NCBI RefSeq assembly: GCF_031877795.1
Contig: NC_133932.1
Coordinates: 40,934,180 to 40,998,179, forward strand
Source: Strix aluco
Lineage: Eukaryota > Chordata > Aves > Strigiformes > Strigidae
Direction of reading: 5' to 3'
DNA length: 64,000 nt
The notes beneath the pieces are model-generated. The model worked only from the letters and a program-made list of their open reading frames with translations. It did not search any database and was not told the DNA's origin. A program made the translations under genes and the position numbers. Every line of letters starts with the position of its first letter. The stretch's first letter is position 1. Positions 10,586 through 24,100 of this stretch are shown piece by piece.

Positions 10586-12234
10586 CCAAATTTTTCAAAA
10601 TTATGGGAAAATTCAGCCTAAGAGATTTTCTTAGTTGGCTTCAAAGATCTTTGGATCCAGTTCTTGGAGACAATACTACTTCAAGAGCAAAATGTAATAA
10701 CAAGGAAGAAGAGCACTGAATCTCATAGCCACTGTGGAGTAGAACTAGATCTTACTACGTTTCTGTGGAGGTGTATATACTCAATTAGAATAACTTTTTG
10801 ACTTATTTCAATGCTTGAAGCCCTTATTCTCTAATCTTCAGTTGTGCCTATATTACAGGCTAGGGGAGTGGTAGGGCAGGCTTGTGCCAGGAGATGGGAA
10901 GCAGAAGCAGGTACATCATTGTGAGAGGAGAAGGCCAAGGGAAACCCTAGTTCAAGCTTTGGTCCAAACACTTCTCTTTTCTACCACTGATGGATAAATC
11001 ATCCGCAGTATCTCCATAGGCCAGCCCACTATAGAGCTGCATAGAAATCTTCCAAGGTAACTACTTTCCCACCAGAAAAAAATGCTATTTTGTTAAAAAC
11101 AAAGGGTTTTATCTAATTTGGGCAAAGATAGCTCATTTTGAAAAACAAATTTTTAGGGAAAGTCTTCCATGAAGGTCTCACCTGAACTTTCTGGAAGCAA
11201 ATGTTCCAGTTTTTCAGTTTGAAAAGACAGTTTAGCAGGGTTTGATTTTTTTTTTATTGTACATGAAAAAAATAGTTTTCAAGGTGGAATAAGAATGAGA
11301 CATTGCATTTTTATCAAAATGAAACATTGAGATCAGTTCAAAAAGGGGTTTTTATGGGTGTTTTTTGGGGGTATAGTCTGGTCTCATAGGAAATTTGGGA
11401 GAAAAATGGAGTGCCTTTGTTGCATTCTGAGAAAGAAGAATTTTTCAAACCCATTGCTTTCCCTGTAGACCAAAAAAATCCAGCTCTCACCCATCAATAC
11501 TCAGGAGCCTGTACCTTTTGCAATGGCAGGGCTGGAGTTGTGCTGTGGGTGCTGGGTGGGAGCATAGCCAAAGAAAAGCACTGTGCTGTCAGGAGAATAG
11601 AAACTTCAGCTTGTGGGTAGGAGTGGGTGAGCCTGAGAATTACCCATGCTTGTCTGAAAATTGGCAGCCTGGCTGGAAAGCATCCAGGATCTCCAAGTGC
11701 CCAGAGTTTACAGGCCAGCCCAGGAAACAGGCTGCTTTAACAGCTCTGGGACACCCAGGAGGCCTTTTTCGGTTAAGTGCAAACCTTTACTCACACGCAC
11801 ACGCCCCACCTTAAGCAGCAATCCAGTCATTCTCAAAGAATGTCTTAAAAATAATTAAATGACTTTACATCATGTTCCAGGAGATTAAATTTTTCTGCCT
11901 TGCATTTCTTAAAGCTACCAGCTTATAAGGCAGCATGTCAAAGTAACAAAAGGTCATATATGGCACTACTTGCTGCCTCCAACAAGGCGGAGTAGCCTGG
12001 TACCTTATTACCCCTTTTCTTTGCTGAGGAGAGGAAAGAAGAAAACTGCAACAGCCTTGTCTTAGGCTAGGTAGTGTCCTCTAGTCTCCTTAATACAAGT
12101 GCACAATGGTGCATTTGGGATCGCTTTACCTCCTGTTAAGAAGTCATGGATGTCTTCCAAACATGTGTTGAACATCAAAAGTATGTCCTCCTCAGGTGGA
12201 ATTTGGAGATTCCCTTCATTTCTCTAGCACTAGT
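10586..12234. other. Unique non-coding stretch
   Basis: AT-rich sequence with short homopolymers (for example T-rich at 11248-11258). No repeat family or gene was recognised. Confidence 0.45.
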
Positions 12235-12265
12235 AAAAACAAACAAACAAACAAACAAACAAAAC
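12235..12265. repeat. (AAAC)n microsatellite
   Basis: About seven perfect AAAC units. Simple tandem repeat, likely length-polymorphic. Confidence 0.9.
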
Positions 12266-15200
12266 CAGATTAAAAGTGAGGAAGGGCTCTAAATAATGCC
12301 AGTGTGGTATCACCCGCTGGGCTTGTGGGGATGTTTTGTATTTCTTTTCAGTTTTTTCACTTTCATGAGACTTAAATATCCATATTTTAAGACTATCTGT
12401 GCTGGAGAAAAAAAAATGCGTCATCAGCAATAGGCAGAAACAGCTGCTAGAAACAGTTCTTGGAATAACAACCTGTGAATAAATGCCTCAACCTCACAGT
12501 GAGACAGGAGAATAAGTGATGGGGCAGGTCATCTGGCACCTGCAGTGAGGTGCCTTCAAGGCAGGCTTGGCTTACACATGGGCAGCATGGCCATCCCTGC
12601 CCAGCCTGCCCAGGTCTTGGGCTCACCGACAGCCCAGACATCCCTGCAGCAGCGATGGTTGGGGCACCGAGTCCTGGGTCACAGCCCGGCTCCATCGACG
12701 GTGGCACGGGAGTTTGATGCAGCACTTCTCCACACTTCTTTTTCCCTCCCTGTTATGCCACTACTACAAGCTTAATTTTTTGTAATGCTTTTCAAATCAG
12801 TTTAACTGTGATTCTTAGGGGAATCTCAACTTTCTTTTCATATTAGAATAATGAAAAATGTAGGTGCCATTGTTGACACTACTCTACATCACAACCCTGT
12901 GTCTCATTCCAGTCCCTGGCACCCCAAACCGTAGTACAGATGCGGCTCTACTAACTGCTAGTTTTCTTGGGTAGAGGAAGGACATAAAGAATAAATATCT
13001 CAGGATAAATGAAAAAGTTTTTCCAAATTTTTCTCTCTCAAGTGTTTGATGAAAACATTATTGAGGAGGAAATAGGTACTAAAAGAAAAAATTACAGTCT
13101 ATGGGCTTTGTGTCAGACTTGGAATATGAAAGATGAGAAAGGAAAGAAAGAGACAAAAGAAAGGGAAGGAATAATATGAAAATGAATGAAAGACAGGAAA
13201 TGGCCAAGATATGAAAAGAAAGTGAGAGACAAAGTGGCTGAGAAAAGAGGGAGAAGAAATTTTGAAGGAAACATGTGAGGCTGCATAATAGTAGCTGTAC
13301 ATGTCTCTAGTGGAAAATAGTCATTATGGGGCACGTATAAGCAAATATGACATTAAAAATTACACAATAGCAGATAAGTAAAAGCTGTGGGTAGGTCTGG
13401 ATAGTTCTCCTCCAAATAAGGCAGCTGAAAGTCAGCGTTCCCTTATTGCAGCTATTGTGAAGCTAAAGTTCACTTGTACTGAAATGTTTCCTTACTTTGT
13501 ATCATAGCCTGATAAGTGATTTGTTCCACCGGGAGAAAACCTTTTATCACCATGGCCCATGTGTGTTTTGTTGGCACAGTATCTAGAATCCAATTATTCA
13601 ATATACTTTTTCAGCTAGTGGGTATTTGTTTGAATTTTTAACAAAGGCGGGGTAAAACAGTGGTTTTGAAAAATTCTGTATTGCACTTTCTCAGCTCTTC
13701 TTTTACTACTTTTTCTCTCTGTCTACAGCCAAATCCACTCCCTAAAGCACTGAGGCACTGCAGGCCTTAAATCAAAAATCCTTTGAGTGTTTGTAATACC
13801 CTACTCACCCACAGACAGACCGCTTCTTCCAGTGGCCATTCCCACTGCTGCTGCGCTGATGGGCTCTGGACAGGCCAAGCACAAACAGTCACTTCTGCTG
13901 TCATCAAGGAACCCCTGGGGGGACAATGCACATAGCAGAACCGAGTGCCACAGCTGCAGCAGTGCAGCTGGTTCTCCCACCACTAGTGCAACCACTGCTT
14001 GGTCATAGCTTTGACAGTGCTCTCACACTTGTTAAACTCCTCCTCTCCTTGATTTCATATGCTGAATGGTAGCCAAAGCCATAATCTGTGGGCTTTCTAC
14101 CTTGCAAAAATCTTCCAGCCATATGGTCTAACAACCAGGTGTCCTGTTACAACTACAACTACCTTGAAATGGCACAGAACTTTTCCAAAATGTGTCATGT
14201 AAACATCATGCTTTTTTCAAGACGGCTTTTTTTTTCCCTCCCAACTCTATTTACACAGTAACTTTTATTTTGCTGGACTTTTTTCTCTTCAGTTCTTGAA
14301 TAATACAGGCTTTATGTTCAAAAAAATGTTAACCCTTTTCTTTAGCTGTACAGACATCTGCCTCTGTCTAAACTGAAGAGTATCACAACTTTCTAGTAAA
14401 AAGCATCTGATGTTTTATGGTAATAGTACCTTTGACCATTTTGACCAGTAGTCTTTGTAACTGAAAAGTACATAGAAGTTAGGCACAGGTTAGGCAATAT
14501 GTAAACATTATGCACCAAGAGAGGCTGGTAATAACTGCTATAAATCACAGACTTGGTAAAAGCTGGTGGTGGACTAAGCACATTCAAGAAAGAAACAATT
14601 TCTTTCTTTGTGCCCCCCCAGCATCCCTCCCATTTAATGATGGCTGACACAATCAAAACCAGCCCCAAGCCACTGATCACACATCTTGAGATGTGGCCCT
14701 AGGGATTTCCTTGGAGGTAAGTTACAGAGCAAGACATTGGAGTGCTACCTGGCTGGAGCTCTGTTAAAAGTCAGACAGAGTAAAAATAAGGTGAAAGCAA
14801 TCACACAGCAAAAAAGAGTGTGGCCCTGGGTAGAAACCAGGACCCAAAACTTCTTTTGGACAGAGAACTTTCTGAAAAGTCCAACCATCATTTCCCAACA
14901 AGGAAATGTACTTGTTTGTTCCCACTGGTCCAGGAAGAAAAACAATGCAGGATAAATAAACTGGATTGCCCCAAATAAATATTTGCCTCTGAGTATCAGT
15001 GTCAAACCAGCACCCTCCTGAAAATAAACTGGAAAGAATCTGAATGCTGTCTCTGTTTCTGGGATGGGGGAAATACTGCATGCAGCCACTGGACAGCACA
15101 TGCACTTATGAATAGAACTGGTAAACGGGGACACTGCAGTAAAGACCTTAGTTTGCAAAAATCCTCAGTTCTAGATGAGAAGATGCCAGTGAGAGAGAGA

Positions 15201-15519
15201 GAATAGCATAAGGTCAGTCTCACTACTCAAGGTGGCATGCTTTCCCCTTTCTCTGAGCCAGTGCTGTTGTCCTGTTGAGCTGGCTGAAAACCGAAGGGAA
15301 TTTTGGCATTTGAAACTGTTTACATTTCAAACAAAAATACTTTCATATTTCCTACAAAGCAGAAATTTTGTAACTCTGGCAGTTGTGGAAAATACTTAGT
15401 GCAGTATTCTGAGACTTCATTTAAAACATTGTTATATCTTAATGCATGGGTTTTCATATTTTGATTGATTAAAGGCCTGACAGCAGTAGTACTAGTCAGT
15501 GACGTGACCATGGACCACT
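12266..15519. other. Unique non-coding stretch with a purine-rich block
   Basis: Contains a strongly purine-biased plus-strand block at about 13116-13275 (GAAA/GGAA-rich, imperfect). At 14622-14716 an acceptor-like pyrimidine tract plus CAG and a good donor (GAG|GTAAGT) flank 95 bases that are closed in all three plus frames. A small (GA)n lies near 15189-15202. No coding exon was recognised. Confidence 0.45.
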
Positions 15520-15585
15520 AGTAATCCCTCTGAAACAGGGTCCCTTCCAACCCAAACTTTTCTACTATTTGATGATATTTCAGTG
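15520..15585 (+). mobile_element. CR1 3' tail fragment, plus strand
   Basis: Only the terminal bases of a CR1 remain: a GGTCCCTTCCAACCCAAAC block at about 15539-15557, then a degenerate ATTCTATG-like tail. Upstream CR1 sequence is not recognisable. Short and diverged, but the order of the two blocks fits the CR1 3' end. Confidence 0.6.
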
Positions 15586-16454
15586 CAAGCATGTTACAGT
15601 GATCTTGGGATAGTGAGAAGGATCCGTGTGACGTTCGGCAGGTAGCCAGGTGGCACAACGCGGTGACGGCATTGAACTACTGATGGGTCTGTCCTTCCGA
15701 GCTCCTTTTGACTAGGGGACACTGTGAAATCACAGTGCTGCTCAGCATACAAGTTGTAACTCAAATTTGCAGACATGGATAAGACATAGGAACACAGATT
15801 AGCTACAATTCCTGTAAAAGCTTGGATTTTGGCACATCTTTATGAGCAGATATGCTTGTTGCCCCCTTGCATAACGATCCTTCTTTTTACACAGTTCCTA
15901 CATTTTAGAGGCCCAGAATGGGAGAAGATCTATTGAATCACCATTCCTATTCCCCTCCCACCACAGGTGACTACATCCTATAAGGACCTTCAAAAACCTG
16001 ATCAAGCTCCACCTTAAAATGTTTTTTTGAACAATATGGCTTAACACAAATATTGAAACCCGAGGTCTTGATAACATTCTGACTGTAAGCTTTGAAGTAA
16101 CCTTTGAAAGTAGTATGAGAGGGTTATTTTCTGCCGTCAGATGACATGTTATTCTGCAATGACATTTGCCTTCTCTCTGAGTGTGGCACACTGTGATTGT
16201 GTTGTTTATCTTCTGTTCACAATTGCTTGTAAAGATCTTAAATACCCAGGCCACATCACCAGCCATCCCTCCTATTCTATGCTACGTTGTCATTTAGCTT
16301 TCTTTATGCTCAGTTTAACATTCTTGAGCCAAATCTGAATGCGTGGGACAGCACAGTTCTTGTTCCAGACACGTTCAGTGAATGCTGAGGTAGGATTTTA
16401 TAAGCATCTCTAAAATCCCGTGGTACATTCTGTTATGATCCCTCCGCCCAGAAG
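15586..16454. other. Unique non-coding stretch
   Basis: No repeat family, RNA gene or exon was recognised. Confidence 0.45.
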
Positions 16455-16965
16455 TTTTATGAAACAGTCAAGTTTCAAGGCCAGGAGTTACCATCATGAT
16501 CATCTACTCTAACCTTCTGCGTAACATCTGCAGTATTTCATCCACTCAATCCCTTAATACCCCTAAGGGAATTACTGTTCCCTCTTATGTGAATGAACTC
16601 TCCTGAGCCAAGTAACTTCTGTTTAAAGTAAAATTATTCCTCAAGAAAAAAAAGAGTCCAGCCTTGCTTTACATCACCTTTCAATATCAAATACCTTCTC
16701 TTAACATAAGAGCTAATAAACTATAAGCAAACCATCTGCTGACTTCATCAGTAAGCTAAACAAATGGAGCTTCAACTCTGTCTTTGTGAAGCATATTTTT
16801 CCACATATCCAAAGCTTTTTGCACACTCTCCTTGAACTCTTTCTGGTTGGTCACATTCATTTTGAAGAGGATGCCAGAGCAGACACAGCACTCCAGAAAA
16901 GGTCTTGGAGTCTGTCTCAGTCCAGATATCCAAAATATGGGTGTCTATTGCCTAGGCTATCCCAA
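16455..16965 (-). mobile_element. Ancient CR1/L3-type LINE relic, minus strand
   Basis: A heavily diverged LINE fragment whose 3' end is on the left. Landmarks in plus-strand order fit the amniote CR1/L3-like consensus I remember. They are the tail block TTTCAAGGCCAGGAG at about 16473-16487, then CATGATCATCTACTCTAACC (16494-16513), then CTTCTGCGTAACATC with a following TTTCATCCACTCAATCCC. Further right comes the reverse-transcriptase part, matching the TTCTCTGCACCCTCTCC...TCCTTCTTGAATT pattern as TTTTTGCACACTCTCCTTGAACTC (about 16816-16839). The last landmark is CAGACACAGCACTCCAG at about 16878-16894. Many indels remove all reading frame. This family was active before the radiation of modern birds, so the copy is old. 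Confidence 0.72.
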
Positions 16966-17824
16966 GGGCCAAACCTCTTCTCTGGAAATCTGTAGCACAA
17001 CTTCCCTGTGCTGCCCACAAGGAGCTGCTTTAGGGCCTGGGAAATAAGAACCATTTCTTTGAACCTCCATGAGGAATCCAGGTAAAAGGCAAACATTACA
17101 GACAAAAGTTCTGGGGATGAGAACAGAGAAGGGAGCCTGCTTTTGAGGGCATTTCTTTCTTACCAGTCCTGACATAGTTACCTGTTTAGGAGATAGGTTT
17201 TTATATGTACGTTGTCACAGCATTGAGAAGCTGCAGGTCAGGGTCAGAGCCCCACTGTGCTGGACATTACAGATCCAAAACCTAAAGCTGCTCCCTGCCC
17301 TTTGAACAACAATTTCTATCATTTTTTTCCTACAGATTCAGAGTGCTTGTAGAGCTTTTGTTTACTGTTTGTCTTACTGTGGTTCAAAGTAAAAATTATA
17401 GTAATGATCAACCTAGTTCTTCTGTATTTTTTAAATCAGTGCCTTATTTGCTTTCTTCCAACCCTCCAGGAGTGTTTCCAGTGGTTACAAGGGCTTGTAA
17501 GCTAGGACATCAGAAAGCAGGTTGTTAAGTCTAGCAGACCTGCAAATAGTAGTAAAGACTTCTTTCTTTTCCTGAATCTTTTAATTCCTGACCTATATTA
17601 AAAAGATATATCCAAATACTGATATTGTAAGCAAAACAGGGAGGATCATGAGCTTTCTACAGGTACTAAAAATAATGATTTAGCACTTCATTAAAGTTTA
17701 CTTTCCTACCTAAGTCTTAGTCACAGCTCTGGTCACCATGCCTGGCTAGTAAAGGTGTTCAGTAAAGAAACTGGGGCTAAACTCAATGGGAAGCAGTTGT
17801 GGATTACTTTTACCATAGAGCAGC
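16966..17824. other. Unique non-coding stretch
   Basis: Nothing recognisable between the ancient LINE relic and the younger CR1. Confidence 0.45.
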
Positions 17825-18154
17825 TTTGTGAAAGCAGGTTGCAGAGAGCTGGGGATGAGCCTCTTTAGCCAAGTAATAACTGATAGGACGAGAGGTAATG
17901 GCCTCAAGTTGCGCCAGGGAAGGTTCAGACTAGATATTAGGAAGTATTTCTTTACAGAACGGGTAGTTAGGTGCTGGAATGGGCTGCCCAGGGAGGTGGT
18001 GGAGTCCCCATCCCTGGAGGTGTTCAAGAGGCAGGTTGACATAGCACTTAGGGATATGGTGTAGTTGGGATCTGTCAGTGCTAGGTTAATGGCTGGACTA
18101 GATGATCTTCAAGGTCCTTTCCAATCTAGATGATTCTGTGATTCTGTGATTCTG
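17825..18154 (+). mobile_element. CR1 LINE 3' end, plus strand
   Basis: The final ~330 bases of a CR1 element. The 5' boundary is the truncation point near 17825. It contains the last 78 codons of ORF2, then a short 3' UTR with GGCTGGACTAGATGATCTTC, then TCCTTTCCAATCTAGATG, then about three copies of the ATTCTGTG tail unit (18131-18154). The uninterrupted coding frame and regular tail make this one of the better preserved CR1 copies in the window. Confidence 0.93.
17828..18064 (+). pseudogene. CR1 ORF2 C-terminal fragment (78 codons open)
   Basis: Terminal part of the CR1 reverse-transcriptase polyprotein, open to its natural stop. Recognisable blocks are [20 protein letters not shown] at residues about 11-30, then the segment with [19 protein letters not shown] (about 32-50), then [20 protein letters not shown] (about 51-70). 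There is no endonuclease or RT catalytic domain, so it is not functional. The first Met is incidental. Confidence 0.88.
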
Positions 18155-21100
18155 CAGAGATTGTATTAATCAGTTTCACTGTGGAAAAACAGTGCTGGGA
18201 TGTGGATGAGGAAAAATTAATTGATACATGCTGTTACTCTTCACTTTATTCTCTGACTAATAACTGAGATGAATTCAAGCCATGTCATTCAGCTCTGAAT
18301 TTGTTTAGAAAGAAGTCAAAGAGTGAGGGAGATGGCATCCTATCTGAGGTTTGACTTGCATCTCATAAAGAGATGGGGAAGGTGTAACTGAACTTACTTC
18401 CTATTCAGTATGGTGGATTTTCAGTTCCTCCCTAGAAATAAAAATGTGGTCTATCCTTATTTAAGAAAGAAAGGCTGTGATAAAAATGGTGAAGCAAGAG
18501 GCAGAGACCACAGTGGGAAGACTCTGGATCCTGATGGCCTCTCTTCTCTAGCTGCTCTCATAAGTCTCGTTTTTATCCTGTGGAGACTCAGCTGGCCTTG
18601 GATGTGGCTGCTGTTTGTGATTTAGCAGATGGATGGTGCTGTGGCCAAAGCCACAGGAGGAATCAGTTCAGTTTCAGGCTTTCACGCAGACTTTCTCCAT
18701 AATATTGAGCAAATCATCTATACAAAGAGAAAGCAGAAAGGTAGTGAGGCAAATTCATTCAGATCAGTACTTAAACAGTGGAGATTATAGCATTTCAACT
18801 TTAGAAACTGTATGGTTTTCAAAAGCTATATAATTTTTAAAAGAAACATAACATCAAGATTTCCCTTCTCTTGCAATGAGATTTTTCCTCAAATAACAGT
18901 TTGGATTATTTTGTTCTTAGTAAAAACAAAATTAAATCCTTTAAGAGCAAAAATAGCTATTTAGGAAAAAAAACCCAAAACACCAACAATAAGTGTATGT
19001 CATTACTGCACTTCAGAAATGAAGCCCATCTTCAATCTACTCTCTGACTCTTACTCCACTGAGCTAGTGGGGGCACACAGACCCTCAGTGAAGGGAGAAG
19101 GAGAGGTGGCAGAGGACAAATGGATTTAAAAGCTCAGCCAATAAAACCCAAGAGCAATGCTCAGTAAAATGAGTGGAAAACAGTAAGTGCAAATGTCAAG
19201 CATGAGTTAAAGAAAGCTACCCAGTTCATTTTCCTCAGCCCAAAGTGAATGGTTGGTTACCCATTCAAAGTTAAGTGTGAGTCTGCTGCAAGTGTGGCCT
19301 CCCCAGAAATTGTTCCCTGCAGCAGAAATTGGAAGGCCACCTCTGCCAACCCAAATCTTAGGACCATTTCATCACGTTGCAGAGATGCACAGAAGTATCT
19401 GCCATCCTCCCAGGCACCATATGGACCAGAGCTTGTGGCTTTTCTCACAGGATTCAGAAATGATATTGTCATTTTTTCCTCTTGTTTACTGGAGGGAAAG
19501 ATGCTATGAAATTTTAAAGGACCAGTGGAAAATTAATGAAATGAAAAGAAAAGGAAGAGGGTCTGAGTTCTGAAATACTGAAGAATGGAAAAATAACCCA
19601 CCTTCCAAACTCTTAATGCTTTCAGCAATAGGAAAGTGCCACACAAATGCAAAAAGCACAAGGGAAACAGCAGTAGCTTCTAAGGTCTAAACTTCTTCCT
19701 CTGTGCTGTACAATGTATGCATTTTTGACCTGTATGTGTGTGTACACCCACACAGAGAGAAAGCGAAAGATCATGTCTGCTCCGAAAAGTTAAATTACTA
19801 GAGAGCTTTGGAACAGCAGAAGGCAAGTAATATGGGCCTTGTAATCACATAATTGGTAATGGATATTACAGGACATGTTCTCTAAAATTTGCTCCTATTT
19901 TTGCAATGAATTAAGCAAGTGAGAGGAGATGCATCAGCTCCACCTTTCTTCTATAAGACAACCTTGACACCTCAAAGGACATGATGACCACAGAGAACTT
20001 GCTTTTCATGGTCATTAAGTACACCTGATGGTGCCCTGCAGAATACAAAAGATGTAAATGCCCAAACCAGAGCCCTCAGAAACAAGTGGGAGGGCTGTGA
20101 AGTCAGTCACAAGAACACAGGACTTCTGTTTTCCAAAAATGCCTTCCTAATGTGGAAATGCCAGTCCATGATCAAAAATAACTGGACTCTCAGGATTGTA
20201 AATCCCACAGAAAGTCACCTTAAAAATGCCTCTCTAGTTTTTGCTTTTGAAAATGCTGTGCCCAGGGACAACTAAAGGCAACCCACCCTGTGGAAAGAGT
20301 ACTGAGGGAACCGCAGACTCCTTGAATGTCACTGGATTTGGAAAGCAGATCTTCTAGCCACACAGTGTCCCCAACTTCCTGCTTACAAACTGCTTCAGTA
20401 TTGACTCAGTAGGAATAACACCATCCACTGAATCACCCACCCATCTGCAACACCTGCTTCTTCCTTAGCCATTACGCCTTCCCTGGGATGACTCAGTTTA
20501 GCTGCTCTGAGCTTGTGAGATGGGAGAAGGCCATACCTTAAGACACATGGGCTGAGGGGTATGCAAGGCCCCCTAGTAATTACTGGGTTTCTGCAATCTG
20601 GGATGCAATAATCCCTTGTCCACTCCCTGTGACTCCACGCAGTTGGGGGTTGTTTTGTAACTTTTCCAGCCCTGCCTATCTGGAACACTTTCCTGCCGAG
20701 ACACTGACTCACTTCCTCTTTAGGAAGCTCACCCAAAATCCTTTTCACTTTAGCTTATAAACTATTATTAACTCCATCTGTAAAGCAAAACTTTACTCAT
20801 CAGTAGAGCTAGCTGGGAATTTTCCAGTGATACACACTTTTTTTATTGGAAGATGTTGATATGTTTAAAACATAAATCTTCTTTAGAAACACACCAGTTT
20901 TGCTTAGGCTTTCATCAGAAAAATTGCTTGCATCCCAAGAAAGAACAGCTCAACTTAGCCAAGACACTAGTGGTTAGGTCACTGACATAGTAAAACTGGG
21001 TTTTTTGGCAAAATAGGGACCTGAATCTGGTTGCCCTATCCTACACAGCGCCATAACAACCATCATCTCTTAGGATGGAGCAAGTTCATGGCCTCTCATT

Positions 21101-24100
21101 GATGCTGTTTTATTAAGTGACCAGTCAGTGGCACAAGGAGTTGGTCCTGATAACTTCTCCATTTCATGTCAGTGTTTAATCCCTAGGCAACTGGCAGTTC
21201 AGGAAACCCACTGTTTTTTTTCTCTTTCTCATTTTCCTGAGAAACTTCAAAAGGTCTCAGGTTGTTCCCACTGAGGAGCGGGATGTTTTTTAAAATCCTA
21301 AAAGTTTTCACAGAACAGGAGACTTAAAAATATTCCAGACTAGTTGTACTTGATGTTTTTACTATCAGGAGTCCCAAGCATCAGGTCACTCCATTCATCT
21401 TACAAACACACATGCTGTAGCAAATGTGCAGTGTTTTTCTTAGGATGGGTGGGAAATTTCTTTGTGATGTACCTCCATCAGAAAGGAGAACACATCAGTC
21501 AAAGTGTTTCCTCTAAAGTGCCCCTTATTTATTAAATTTCTGATCATCGAGGTGTTAGGTTTCTGTGGCTGATGGACCCTCCAAATTTGTTAGAACATAG
21601 GTGCAATTGCACATGTGGATTTTGCTACAGATAAAACCTGGTTCATTACCCGTATGTCTATGTTTTTCCATATAAAGAAGCAAGACTCAATTGGCAAGTG
21701 TGTCTCTTTTTTCTTTATTTTCTACCCATGGTTCATGATGAATGTCTTTCAGAAGTGGCTTAAGATATTTACTTAAGATCAAATTCTGATATTTAGATAT
21801 ATATTCAGTAGTTTATTCTGCATCTATATTTCTGTCTTTTTGAAAATGTGCCTTTATGCAACAAGAGGAATGCCATTATCATCTAAACTATATCCCTATT
21901 TTGTATTCCTATAGCATTGCTCAGTAGGAATCATAGGGCTAATGGAACTATTCCCACTCATTTTGGTTTTGTAATCTGTTATTCTTCATAGTGTTAAGCT
22001 TCCTTACAAACTTATAAGCACCTTATAAACTACACGTTGCTTCCCATCTAATAGCCAAGAAGTCCTGGAACTGCTAACCACCACGGTCCTGCAAGAGCAA
22101 TCATGTGCTGTCCAGCACGGCTGCAAGCACCCATTTGATCAAAATAACCAAACAGGATGGTATACATCTTTCTGGAAAGCAAAGGCTTTGGTTGGTATTT
22201 AGGCTGGAATACCCTACTGTATGAGAACACACTTTCTTCTAGTACTGTTCACTTAACTGTGAGACTCCATAGTGAGAAAGGGCTTCTTTCTTCTAAGAGA
22301 AATTCATCATTGAAGAGATCTTGTTTCTAGGGAAAATGCTTGTCATCTATTTCTAGAAAAGACATTCTTTCAAGGATGTTTAGCCTTGGCCATGTCTGCT
22401 TTCCACATACATGCTGTGGACCCATGTTTACTGCTAGACCAAAAGGACAGGGAAGGGAAATGTTGGTGCAAATGAAATTTTCAACCCAAGAGTGAAGAGT
22501 CTCAAAGGGGTTTGACTGCAAAGGAACAGGAAAGAAAAAATCCAAGCCAATCTGCCTTTTCCACCCCCTCTATTTGTCAGTTGCTCCCCCTCCTTTAGAC
22601 TGTCAGATTTCACTCCCATTCTACTGTATGGGCACATAAATCTTGCCAGAAATGCTTCACTCACTTAACACCTACCTGCTGGAGCTTAGATTCAGAGAGA
22701 GGGGGAAAAAACAACCTCAAACCCTGGCAATTCTTATAAATTACAGTGTTGCTAATCTCTTTTCAAGAGAGTCAAATGTAAAGTCATGTTCCTTCTTGTG
22801 AAAACATTACTAGCCTGTGGGTGTCAACACAGCCTTCTTTTCCAAGAAATCTGTTGCATCCCACAGCGACTCTAGAGAAATTGCACTCTGATGACAGTGA
22901 AGAGAGGCTGCTAGAAAAACATCACACGCCAATTCCATACAACAGCAACCTCAACAAGCACTTGTTTTTGTAAGATCAGCTCTCTCTAGTTTCACAAAAA
23001 GCAGAACTGAACTTCATCAAGATACATTTTAGGGGAGTTGTTTTTACAGCGTCATTGTTGCAAGCTCTTTCCCCACCCCAAAATTGCATTTTCAACTTCC
23101 TTATTCATTCTGTGCCAAAGGACACTACCCCATTTCTTTACAGCTCTCATGAAGAGTAAACAACAACTTCAGCCACCTGGCTGCTACCTTTACATATCCT
23201 TCTACACCCTGTCTTCTAACAGTGATACTGTCTCCTCCTCTGGGGCAACACCTCCTCAGCCTCAAGTAGGTCAGCCCATGGCAGCTACCCTGTTTTGATA
23301 AAGGTTTTGTCCCCTCCTAATGAAAAGACCCTCCCCAGTCCCTTAAACCCTTGCAGAAACCCATTTACTCATGAGATCTCAGGAAGATCCCATGCTACTT
23401 GCCAGATTAGTATCTGGAAGGTGTCCATAGACCACTTGCATGGAAAGAGCCTTTCCCAGGAAACATTTTTACAACTCAGTAAAGGAAATAAGAGATGCTT
23501 TATGAAGGGAGGGCAGAGCCTGAGGCAGTCAGCATCTAGTATATCACTGAAACGCAGCACCCATGAAGTACTGTAGTTGCACTTGAAGTCACATGGAATA
23601 TGGGACTTCTCTATGTTAGAAGTAAGGTCCTCATTATCAGAACAGGAAGATCCTTTGAATTCATGTGCATGAGGACAAGCACCATAAACTGACCTCAGAT
23701 TCTTCTAGTTTTTGCATTAACCAGTCTGAATCATTTGGGTTTACAACTTTTGTGTGTGTGTTTTGTTTATATGTATTCATTTATTTGGGTAGAGAGAAAA
23801 ATTCATGTATCTATTTATGTGTGTTGGAGTAGTGTCTAGAGCTTAGACCACAACTTTGCCTTGGCTGTGTTTCTGTCCAAAATAATGACTCGGCATGTGA
23901 CAAGTTCATATGAAGTCATAGGGCTGTCTGAGAATGCTTCAATCTAGACGACACTTATCCTTTCCGATCCTCCTGCTTCCCTCTCAGCAGTTACCCCGCT
24001 GCCAGGGTGAAGTCAAGACACCACCTTTTCAGACTGCCCTGAATAAGCAATAGCACACAGCACAGCCTGTGTCTGTCAGCCTATGCACGCCTCACAGCCC

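Noticed and set aside
13655..13680. hAT/Charlie-like terminal sequence (CAGTGGTTTTG)
   Set aside because: No matching inverted terminus or 8-bp duplication was found nearby.
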